A stretch of 7,902 nt of DNA from JBCDBY01 sp039182715 (GTDB lineage Bacteria > Planctomycetota > PLA2): the NCBI GenBank assembly GCA_039182715.1, contig JBCDBY010000219.1, forward strand, positions 1-7,902, written 5' to 3'. This document shows, one piece after another, positions 1 to 5,887 of the stretch (the stretch's first letter is position 1; each line of letters starts with the position of its first letter). The notes beneath the pieces are model-generated. The model worked only from the letters and a program-made list of their open reading frames with translations, had not been told where the DNA came from and made no database searches. Both the position numbers and the translations under genes were made by a program.

Positions 1-331
1 CGACGCCCTGGGGCGATCCTCGGTAGCGGAAGGCGGGCGGCAGGCTGGGGCGGCCGATCGCGCCCACGATCAGGCTCTCGAACGCGCCCGGCCCCTCGCG
101 GACGCGCAGACGGAACGTCTCGCCCGCATAGGCGGCGCTCCCGCGCAGGCCGATCATCAGCCAGCGACCCTCACGCTTGAACCAGGCGGTCGTCCCCTCG
201 CGCTCGACGCGATAGGCGTCCTTCCACTCCCCCTCGCCGATCTCGCCGTCGAGCTCGACCGGCGTGCCGGTCGGGATGGAAACCTCGGTCGACGCGAACA
301 GTAAAAAAGCAATGAGCGAAGCGGTGGCCAC
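1..331 (-). CDS. Exported protein with CBM9/DOMON-like N-terminal domain (partial, C-terminus off window)
   Basis: An open frame of 110 codons runs off the left edge of the window. The GTG at 331 is the only start I see that gives a good signal peptide (MATASLIAFLLFAS); reading further upstream in frame I find no ATG. The mature part opens with a pattern around residues 19-39, I-P-T-G-T-P-V-E-L-D-G-E-I-G-E-G-E-W-K-D-A. This is the usual entry strand of family-9 carbohydrate-binding or DOMON-like beta-sandwich domains (x-DG-x-hydrophobic-x3-EW-x-x-A). Basic and aromatic residues (YRVEREGTTAWFKREG) and a beta-strand-like alternation follow. Such domains bind sugars or cofactors outside the cytoplasm, but the ligand cannot be judged from this fragment. 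No Shine-Dalgarno motif precedes the start. The gene is divergent from mazG with 20 bp between start codons. The frame and export signal are seen directly; the domain assignment is family knowledge and only moderately sure because the C-terminal part is missing. Confidence 0.62.
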   Translation of the reverse strand, partial: MATASLIAFLLFASTEVSIPTGTPVELDGEIGEGEWKDAYRVEREGTTAWFKREGRWLMIGLRGSAAYAGETFRLRVREGPGAFESLIVGAIGRPSLPPAFRYRGSPQGV

Positions 332-351
332 GCGAATTAATATAGCCGCGG
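332..351. promoter_or_regulatory. Compact divergent promoter between the CBM9-like gene and mazG
   Basis: Only 20 bp separate the GTG at 331 (minus) from the ATG at 352 (plus). This gap contains the AT-rich tract AATTAATATAG (335-345), which stands out in very GC-rich surroundings. Read rightward it offers TATAGC (341-346, four of six matches to the bacterial -10). Read leftward it offers TATATT (344-339, five of six matches). Either would place the transcript start within a few bases of the respective start codon, which would make both mRNAs nearly leaderless. I found no good -35 element on either side, so the promoter call rests on composition and geometry. Confidence 0.4.
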
Positions 352-741
352 ATGTCCGCTTCGGAATTCGAGGAACTCGTCGCCATCATGGCCCGTTTGC
401 GCGCCCCGGACGGCTGTCCGTGGGATCGGGAGCAGACCATGGCCGACCTCGCACGCTACATCCGCGAGGAGGCGGACGAGGTGGTGCAGGCGATCGAGGG
501 CGGCGACGCCGCCGACATCCGGGAGGAGCTGGGCGACCTGCTGTTCAACATCCTGCACGCGGCGCGCATTGCGGAGGAGCAGGGCGCATTCGACATCCGC
601 GCGGTCCTCACCGGCGCACGCGACAAGATCGTGCGGCGCCACCCGCACGTCTTCGGCGACGCGGAGGCGAGCACCACCGAGGAGGTACTCGCCCACTGGA
701 ACCGGGTGAAGGCCGAGGAAAAGAAAGCGCGTGGTTCGTAA
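352..741 (+). CDS. mazG: MazG-family nucleoside triphosphate pyrophosphohydrolase, single domain
   Basis: This 129-residue protein matches the MazG NTP pyrophosphohydrolase domain, a cytoplasmic enzyme that hydrolyses (d)NTPs to the monophosphate and pyrophosphate. Visible hallmarks are LRAPDGCPWDREQT (residues 16-29) and the metal-binding acidic helices EEADE (39-43) and EELGD (58-62), which form the E-x-x-E...E-x-x-D site. Also present are the RRHPHVFGD block (95-103) and the C-terminal W-N-x-V-K-A-E-E-K signature. E. coli MazG has about 263 residues with two tandem MazG modules; this protein has one, as in many bacteria. The start at 352 gives the usual distance of about 20 residues before CPWD. 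No Shine-Dalgarno motif is present, and a -10-like TATAGC lies 5 bases upstream, so leaderless initiation is possible. The gene ends 3 nt before the molybdopterin oxidoreductase and is probably cotranscribed with it. No functional link between the two is evident. Confidence 0.93.
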   Translation: MSASEFEELVAIMARLRAPDGCPWDREQTMADLARYIREEADEVVQAIEGGDAADIREELGDLLFNILHAARIAEEQGAFDIRAVLTGARDKIVRRHPHVFGDAEASTTEEVLAHWNRVKAEEKKARGS

Positions 742-744
742 CGG

Positions 745-2778
745 ATGAGCGACGACTCGCGTCCCATCCGAACGGTCTCCCCGCGCGCCGGCTACACCGG
801 GGACATCCTCCGCGCGCACGTCGAGGACGGCCGGCTGGTGCGCGTCGAGGGCGACCCCGATTACCGCATCGGACGCGGCATGCTCTCCCGGACGGCCGCC
901 CGCTACGTCGAGCGCGTCTACAGCGAGGAGCGACTGACGCAGCCGATGCGTCGCCGCTCCAACGGCGAGTTCGAGCCGATCTCCTGGCCCGAAGCGATCG
1001 ACGCGGTCGCGGACGCGCTGTTGGCGGCCGCGACGAAGGAGGACCCCCGCGCGGTGCTGCACCACGCCGGCCACGGCCACGACGGCGTGATGGCGCAGTT
1101 CTCGCAGCTCTTCTTCTCCTACTTCGGCGGGTACTCGACCTTCTTCGGGGACCTCTGCCGCACCGCCGGCATGGAGGCGACGCGGCTCACGTTCGGGGCG
1201 CTGCACCACCATCCGCCCGAGGACTACGTGAACAGCGGCATGGTCATCGTGTGGGGCAAGAACCCCGTCGTGACCAACCCGCACCAGATCGCGTTCCTCG
1301 AGGAGGCGCGCGCGCAGGGCACGCGGTTGGTCTGCATCGACCCGATTCGCACGGAGACCGCGGCGCTGTGCGACGAGCACCTCGCCCCGCGCCCGGGGAC
1401 CGACGGGTTCCTCGCCCACACGATCGGCCACGTGCTGGTGCGCGAGAAGCGCATCGACGCGGACTTCGTGGCGAAGCACGTGCTCGGCTACGAGGACTAC
1501 GAGTGGCTCGTGCGCAACTACACGCCGGAGAAGGCGGAGGAGGTCTGCGGGATCGACGCCGCCGCGATCGAGGACTTCGCGCTGCGCTTCGCGGACGCGC
1601 GGCCGGTCAACGTGAATGCCGGCTTCGGCCTGCAGCGCTACCGCAACGGCGGGCAGACGGTGCGGGCGGTCGCGGCGCTGCAGGCGGTCTCCGGCAACAT
1701 CGGCCGGCCGGGCGGCGGGTTCGACTTCTTCAACCAGGCGGGCTTCGTCACGCGGCCCTTCCCCTTCCGGCTGCCGGCGCCGCCGCGCGTGCGCCAGCTC
1801 GGCGCGGTCAGCCGCTTCGGCCGCGAGGTGCTGGGTGCGCAGGAGCCGCCCGTAACCGTCGCGATCCTCGAACGCTGCAACCCCATGGTGCAAACGCCGT
1901 TCACGAGCGCGGTGCACTACGCGCTGGAGCGGCTCGGCTTCGTCTGCGTGATCGACCAGTTCCTGACCGACACCGCGCGTCGAGCCGACATCGTGCTGCC
2001 CGCCAAGTCGATGTTCGAGGAGCTCGACGTGCACCCCGGCGTCTGGCACGGCACGCTGCACCTGCAGCAGAAGTGCATCGAGCCGCCGGGCGAAGTGAAG
2101 ACGGAGCGCGAGATCTACCGGCTCCTGGCGGAGCGGCTCGGTTACCCGACCGAGCAGTTCGAGATCGACGCGGAGGAGATGATCAACCGCGTGCTGCCGC
2201 CGGGGCTGAGCGTGAACCGCCTGCGCAAGGCGCCGTTCGACCGCCACGGCAAGCGCTGGATTCCCTTCTCGGACTACAAGTTCGCGACGCCCTCCGGACG
2301 CGTCGAGATCAAGTGCGACGCGGCCGAGGTGTCGTGGAAAGCGAACCCGCTGCCCTTCTACCAGCCGCCGCGCGAGTCGAAGGAGGGCGACCCCGCCCGC
2401 TTCGCGCGCTTTCCGCTGCATCTCGTCACGCCCAAATCGGAAGGCCGCGTCTGCTCGCAGTGGTCGGAGGACGAGACGCTGCGGGACGGCGACCCGACGT
2501 TTCTTCGCATGCATCCGGACGACGCCGCGACGCGCGGGATCGAGGACGGCGAGACGGTGCGCGTCTTCAACGATCGCGGCGAGATCTCGCTGCCCGTCCA
2601 GGTCGGAGACGCGGTGCGGCCCGGCGTCGTCGCGGTGCCGCAGGGGCGCGCGAGCGGCGTGGACGGCTTCACCGTCAACGTGCTCACGCATGACGACGTA
2701 ACCGATATGGGGTATGGCGCGATCTTCTTCGACTGCCTTGTCGAGGTAGAAAAAGAGGAGATGCATCCCGACGAGTAG
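745..2778 (+). CDS. Molybdopterin (bis-MGD) oxidoreductase, BisC/DMSO-reductase superfamily, lacking the N-terminal [4Fe-4S] cysteines
   Basis: This 677-residue cytoplasmic protein has no Tat or other signal peptide and is of normal length for single-subunit molybdopterin oxidoreductases. Recognisable blocks run in family order. They are VEDGRLVRVEGDPDY (26-40), ISWPEAIDAVADALL, the G-D-L-C-R-T-A-G segment whose Cys138 is the likely molybdenum ligand, and the cofactor-binding VWGKNPVVTNP (169-179). Next come CNPMVQTP (about 378), TARRADIVLPAKSMFEE (410-426) and a dinucleotide-binding C-terminal domain from about residue 556 (FPLHLVTP ... NDRGEISLPV ... VRPGVVAVPQG). In relatives the N-terminus carries C-P-x2-C-x3-C and a later G-F-L-C-x-K that hold a [4Fe-4S] cluster. 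Here the equivalent positions are Ser12, Gly16, Asp20 and Ser48, and the electron-relay lysine is Thr50. The protein therefore should lack that cluster. No iron-sulfur or membrane subunit is encoded beside it. The substrate and electron partner are unknown. It follows mazG by 3 nt without a clear Shine-Dalgarno motif. Confidence 0.9.
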   Translation: MSDDSRPIRTVSPRAGYTGDILRAHVEDGRLVRVEGDPDYRIGRGMLSRTAARYVERVYSEERLTQPMRRRSNGEFEPISWPEAIDAVADALLAAATKEDPRAVLHHAGHGHDGVMAQFSQLFFSYFGGYSTFFGDLCRTAGMEATRLTFGALHHHPPEDYVNSGMVIVWGKNPVVTNPHQIAFLEEARAQGTRLVCIDPIRTETAALCDEHLAPRPGTDGFLAHTIGHVLVREKRIDADFVAKHVLGYEDYEWLVRNYTPEKAEEVCGIDAAAIEDFALRFADARPVNVNAGFGLQRYRNGGQTVRAVAALQAVSGNIGRPGGGFDFFNQAGFVTRPFPFRLPAPPRVRQLGAVSRFGREVLGAQEPPVTVAILERCNPMVQTPFTSAVHYALERLGFVCVIDQFLTDTARRADIVLPAKSMFEELDVHPGVWHGTLHLQQKCIEPPGEVKTEREIYRLLAERLGYPTEQFEIDAEEMINRVLPPGLSVNRLRKAPFDRHGKRWIPFSDYKFATPSGRVEIKCDAAEVSWKANPLPFYQPPRESKEGDPARFARFPLHLVTPKSEGRVCSQWSEDETLRDGDPTFLRMHPDDAATRGIEDGETVRVFNDRGEISLPVQVGDAVRPGVVAVPQGRASGVDGFTVNVLTHDDVTDMGYGAIFFDCLVEVEKEEMHPDE

Positions 2779-2819
2779 CGATTCCGGTCTCACTCCTGTC
2801 CGACTTCGAACCGGATTCG
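2779..2819 (+). terminator. Imperfect inverted repeat after the molybdoenzyme gene
   Basis: CGATTCCGGT (2779-2788) and ACCGGATTCG (2810-2819) form a 10-bp stem with one mismatch around a loop of about 21 nt. The stem begins immediately after the TAG stop. There is no U-tract and the loop is long, so this is a weak candidate for an intrinsic terminator; an operator or chance pairing is also possible. The rest of the 62-bp gap contains TACACT (2823-2828) and TATCCT (2831-2836), either of which could serve as a -10 for the next gene. Confidence 0.25.
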
Positions 2820-2840
2820 TCCTACACTCCTATCCTCGCC

Positions 2841-4751
2841 TTGTTGCGCTCCTCCACGCTGTTCCTCCTGCTTTCGCTGTCCGCCGGCACGGCGTGGGCG
2901 CATGGCGGAGCGCCGCCGCCTCCTCCGGAGGAGCCGAAGCCGCCGGAGAAGCCGAAGCGGCCGGAGCCCCCTCCGCCGCCGCCGCCGTTGCCGGACCCGC
3001 CGCCGTTCGAGACGCTGCCGCCGCGCAGCAAGCCGTCGCGGCCGCAGGATGCACCGCCGGAGGCGCCGTCACCGCCCCGCCCGAAGCCGCGTGATCCGAC
3101 GGCCGCACGATCCAAGCCGCGGGCGCCGAGCGCGCGCGGGCTGCGCAACGGCAACGGGTCGGCGTGGCGCGAGTGGTGGCAGTACAACCGCGAGGATCTG
3201 ATCGGCATGCGCGGCCGCATTCGCGAGGCGACGACGACGTCGGGCACCGATGGCACGCGCCCGGCCTCGACGTCGCCGCTCGGCGCGCGGCGCGACGAAG
3301 TGCGCGCGCTGCTGCGCGACATCGCGGTGCACGACCCCAAGCACGACGTGCGCGCTGCGGCGATCGTCGCGCTCGGGCGTATGGGCAACGACGACGATGC
3401 GCGCCTCTTCATCCGCCTGCTGCACGCGCCAACCGCGCGCGACGCGGTCAAGGAAGCCGCCGCCGTCGGCCTCGCGATCCTGCCGCCGATCGAGGACGCG
3501 GCGGTCAAGAAGTCGGTGCGCGAAGGTCTCACGCACGCGATCCGGTTCGAGAAGACGCTGCCGGAGCGCGTGCGCGGGCTCTGCCTGCTTGCGGCGGGCC
3601 TGCGCGCGCGCCAGGATCCGCTGCTCGTCATGCAGTTGACCGGGCGCGCGGCGAGCCACGGGTTCGACAGCGAGGAGGCGGGCACGCTCGCCTATGCGCT
3701 CGGCCTGAGCGCCCATCCGATGGTGGCACCCGAGCTCACGCGCGCCGCGAAGAAGCGCAAACTCGGCGGCGAGAAACTCTCGGACGTCGGCCGTGCGCAC
3801 GCCCTCATGGGGCTCGCCCAGCTCGACGACGCGAGCGCGGCGCAGACGCTGGTCGTGCTGCTCGGCTCGCGGCGCGCCGGTGCGCACACGCGCCGCGGCG
3901 CCGCGCTGGGACTCGGGCGCATCGCGTCCTCGCGGCGCCTCGAGGCGGACCTGGCGGAATCGATGCGCAAGGCGCTCGGGCGCGCGATCGATCGCGACAA
4001 GGATCTGCTCGTGCGCGGATACGCGGCGTTGGCGCTGGGGGCACTGCCGACGCCGGCCGCGCAGAAGGACCTGCTCGCGATCCTCGACGGCGGCGCGCGC
4101 GCCGAGGTGAAGCCCTTCGTGGCGCTCGCACTCGGCATCTCGGCGCGGCGCGACCGCAGCGCGAACCGGAGCAGGACGCACAAGGCGCTGGTGCGCGAGC
4201 TGGAGGACGCAAGCAGCCCCGATCTGCGCGCCGCCTTCTGCATTGCATGCGGACTGGGCGGCGCCAAGGAGGCACGCAAGCCGCTCCACCGCATCCTCGC
4301 GTCGGGCAAGCAGACCGCGCTGCGCGGCGCGGCGGCGGAAGGGCTCGGACTGCTCGGTGCCGCCGACGCGAAGTCGATCGAGGAGCTCGAGTCGATCCTC
4401 GCCGCCGGCGAAAAGACCGGCCTGCTGCAGGACGCGGCGCTCGCGCTGGGGCTCATGGGCCGGCGCGGGGCGGCGGGCGAGCTGGCGCGTCAACTGCGCA
4501 CGACGCGATCGTCGGTGCTCCAGGGTCGCATCATTCTTGCGCTCGGCCACCTCGGACATCGCGAGGCGGTCGACCCGCTCGTCGCGATCGTCGGCCGGGA
4601 GAGCGAGGAGACGCTGGTGCGCGAGTTCGCGTGCGTGGCGCTGGGCCTGATGGGCGACGAGCGCACGCGCGACCCGCTCTTCTCGCTGGACGCGTGGTTC
4701 AACCTCTACGCGACCACGCGGGCCACGAACGAGTTCCTGCGGCTGTACTAG
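2841..4751 (+). CDS. Secreted HEAT-repeat protein with proline-rich N-terminal neck
   Basis: This protein of 636 residues starts at TTG (2841; a second TTG at 2844 is equally possible). The TTG is favoured because it gives a clear signal peptide (LFLLLSLSAGTAWA, cleavage near residue 21) and no in-frame ATG occurs before the repeats. Residues about 24-100 are an extended proline-, lysine- and arginine-rich neck with polyproline runs. A W-R-E-W-W-Q-Y-N-R motif follows at 109-117. From about residue 150 to the C-terminus the chain is a solenoid of alpha-helical HEAT-like repeats with recurring A-A-x-x-A-L-G-x-x-G and A-L-A-L-G-L-M-G turns, for example VRAAAIVALGRMG, TRRGAALGLGRIAS and VREFACVALGLMG. 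HEAT solenoids generally act as protein-binding scaffolds, here probably in the periplasm or at the cell surface; no partner can be named. The tryptophan motif and the ending DAWFNLYATTRATNEFLRLY resemble families I associate with Planctomycetota. It stands alone and converges with the lipocalin gene. Confidence 0.85.
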   Translation: MLRSSTLFLLLSLSAGTAWAHGGAPPPPPEEPKPPEKPKRPEPPPPPPPLPDPPPFETLPPRSKPSRPQDAPPEAPSPPRPKPRDPTAARSKPRAPSARGLRNGNGSAWREWWQYNREDLIGMRGRIREATTTSGTDGTRPASTSPLGARRDEVRALLRDIAVHDPKHDVRAAAIVALGRMGNDDDARLFIRLLHAPTARDAVKEAAAVGLAILPPIEDAAVKKSVREGLTHAIRFEKTLPERVRGLCLLAAGLRARQDPLLVMQLTGRAASHGFDSEEAGTLAYALGLSAHPMVAPELTRAAKKRKLGGEKLSDVGRAHALMGLAQLDDASAAQTLVVLLGSRRAGAHTRRGAALGLGRIASSRRLEADLAESMRKALGRAIDRDKDLLVRGYAALALGALPTPAAQKDLLAILDGGARAEVKPFVALALGISARRDRSANRSRTHKALVRELEDASSPDLRAAFCIACGLGGAKEARKPLHRILASGKQTALRGAAAEGLGLLGAADAKSIEELESILAAGEKTGLLQDAALALGLMGRRGAAGELARQLRTTRSSVLQGRIILALGHLGHREAVDPLVAIVGRESEETLVREFACVALGLMGDERTRDPLFSLDAWFNLYATTRATNEFLRLY

Positions 4752-4753
4752 GG

Positions 4754-4771
4754 ACGCTGAAGGTTCAGCGT
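4754..4771. terminator. Perfect palindrome between convergent genes, candidate bidirectional terminator
   Basis: ACGCTGAA (4754-4761), two G residues, then TTCAGCGT (4764-4771) form a perfect 8-bp inverted repeat. In RNA the closing pairs would open to a loop of about 4 nt. It begins 3 nt after the HEAT gene stop and includes the lipocalin stop codon (4765-4767). The symmetry lets it act on both convergent transcripts. Neither side has a proper U-tract, so termination efficiency is uncertain. Confidence 0.45.
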
Positions 4772-5277
4772 TCGGGCTGCTGGGGGACCTTGCGGATCTT
4801 CGACGTGTCGTAGCCGAGGTCGGCGGCGCGAGCGACGAGCTTGTCGTACTCCGCCTGCGGGATCGTCGGGGTGCGCGCCATGATCCAGAGGTAGTCGAGC
4901 GCGCTGCGGCCGATGATGGTCTGCGTGTAGTCGTCGTCGACGTAGTTGATGAGGTACTCCGCCTTGATCGGCCAGACGAACTGCATGCGCCACTCGGCGT
5001 TCGTCTCCGTGTTGCGCACGAAGCCCTTCGGGTAATAGGTCTTCTGCTCGCCGTCGAAGGAGCCCTCGCGGAAGGTGTAGGTGGTCGCGATCGTTCCGTC
5101 CTCGTTCAGGGCGTAGCTCTCGATCGCGGCATACGCGTTCTTCTCGAGGCCCGCCGGAATGTGGGCCAGGACGTACCAGTCGCCCATGAACCGGTCGAGG
5201 TCCACGGAGGCCGCGGTCGGGATCCGCGGACCGCTGGCGCAACCGATGAGACCGAAGAGAAGCAGAGGCCATCGCAT
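4765..5277 (-). CDS. blc: Outer-membrane lipoprotein lipocalin, Blc type
   Basis: This 170-residue bacterial lipocalin belongs to a family of eight-stranded barrels that bind lipids or other hydrophobic ligands at the inner face of the outer membrane. The signal peptide MRWPLLLFGLIGC ends in a good lipobox (L-I-G-C, lipidated Cys13). Residues +2/+3 are Ala/Ser, not Asp, which fits outer-membrane sorting. The lipocalin G-x-W signature is GDWYVLAHIP (32-41). Later strands carry NEDGTIATTYTFREGSFDG, and the Blc-specific block DYLWIMARTPTI (128-139) is followed by a C-terminal helix ending YDTSKIRKVPQQP, very close to E. coli Blc. The start at 5277 was chosen because longer in-frame versions would bury the lipobox far inside the protein. 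It lies 41 bp downstream of another lipoprotein gene on the same strand, and the two are probably cotranscribed. No Shine-Dalgarno motif is visible. Confidence 0.93.
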   Translation of the reverse strand: MRWPLLLFGLIGCASGPRIPTAASVDLDRFMGDWYVLAHIPAGLEKNAYAAIESYALNEDGTIATTYTFREGSFDGEQKTYYPKGFVRNTETNAEWRMQFVWPIKAEYLINYVDDDYTQTIIGRSALDYLWIMARTPTIPQAEYDKLVARAADLGYDTSKIRKVPQQPER

Positions 5278-5318
5278 GCCGGGGAATTCGCCCGGAGCGG
5301 CCGGCGGGATGCGACGCC

Positions 5319-5756
5319 CTACTTGGGAGGCACGAGCTGGAAGGAGACCAGCGAGACCTTGGGCTTGCTGCGGTCGTCGCGCGCCAGCTTCTCGAGCGCC
5401 GGCGGCAGGTGGCCGCGCACGCGGTAGATCGAGACCGGTACGTACTTCATGGAGACGTGCTCCCACGGCCCGCCGAACGCGTCCGCCATGAACCAGCGAC
5501 CGTGCAGGTAGCAGTAGTAGCGGGCGCGATAGCTGTAGGTCTCTTCCTTGACGTTCGCGACGAAGTGGACGCCGAGGCCGGGATAGGGAACGAGCTCCGG
5601 CTCGAGATCCTCCTCGAAGCGGGGCTGCGCATGCGTCGGGATCTCGACCTGCAGCGGCTCGCGCTCCGGGATGGTCATCGGCGCGGGACGCGTGGCGCAG
5701 CCTGCGCAAAGCAGGGCCATCCACGCGATCATTCGTCCCCATTGACACGTACCCAT
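5319..5756 (-). CDS. Small putative lipoprotein of unknown function
   Basis: I do not recognise this 145-residue protein. The N-terminus MGTCQWGRMIAWMALLCAGCATRP is a short signal with a lipobox-like C-A-G-C (lipidated Cys20). The -3 position is Cys instead of the usual Leu, so the lipobox is imperfect. The start at 5756 is preferred because it supplies a basic residue (Arg8) to the signal. The ATG at 5732 has a GGGGA three bases upstream and is the alternative; 5780 is less likely. After an acidic, proline-rich linker comes a beta-rich, aromatic core (residues 62-112) with the pattern G-R-W-F (86-89), G-G-P-W (95-98) and V-P (106-107). This resembles small periplasmic domains in which a tyrosine-rich hairpin is followed by G-P-W and V-P. 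The C-terminal stretch carries several Lys and Arg residues. It is the first gene of a probable two-gene operon with the lipocalin, suggesting an envelope role. Confidence 0.72.
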   Translation of the reverse strand: MGTCQWGRMIAWMALLCAGCATRPAPMTIPEREPLQVEIPTHAQPRFEEDLEPELVPYPGLGVHFVANVKEETYSYRARYYCYLHGRWFMADAFGGPWEHVSMKYVPVSIYRVRGHLPPALEKLARDDRSKPKVSLVSFQLVPPK

Positions 5757-5887
5757 GGCGTAGCTGGAAGTATCGGCCACGCATCGGCGGGCTTGAGAAA
5801 AGGTGTACGAACCGCCGCACCGGCCCGGGGCGGTGTTTCAGAAAGGAGCGCCCAAAAGAGTCCCGGAACCGTACGATTCGCCACCGC
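5757..5887. promoter_or_regulatory. Divergent intergenic region between the lipoprotein pair and the rRNA methyltransferase gene
   Basis: These 131 bp must contain the promoters for both directions. On the plus strand, TACGAT (5872-5877, four of six -10 matches) lies 10 bases before the ATG at 5888, again placing a transcript start almost at the start codon. CACCG (5818-5822) can pair with CGGTG (5831-5835), with a G-U extension. No convincing -35 element was found on either strand, and no regulator site is recognisable. Confidence 0.3.

Noticed and set aside
171..440. Minus-strand open frame of 89 codons over the mazG start
   Set aside because: It overlaps mazG antisense and is out of frame with the signal-peptide-bearing reading from 331, which gives a far better protein.
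264..2693. Open frame of 809 codons on the plus strand overlapping mazG and the molybdoenzyme
   Set aside because: Its translation is arginine-, glycine- and alanine-rich without domain motifs, and it is out of frame with two well-supported genes. It is a by-product of the high GC content.
337..2793. Open frame of 818 codons antisense to mazG and the molybdoenzyme
   Set aside because: The composition (Arg, Val, Leu, His rich) and lack of any recognisable motif fit the mirror image of a GC-rich coding strand; the sense frames carry clear family signatures.
2920..2933. 14-bp perfect palindrome CTCCTCCGGAGGAG
   Set aside because: It falls inside the proline/glutamate codons of the HEAT protein neck, where CCT/CCG and GAG runs produce such symmetry by composition. 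No regulatory context.
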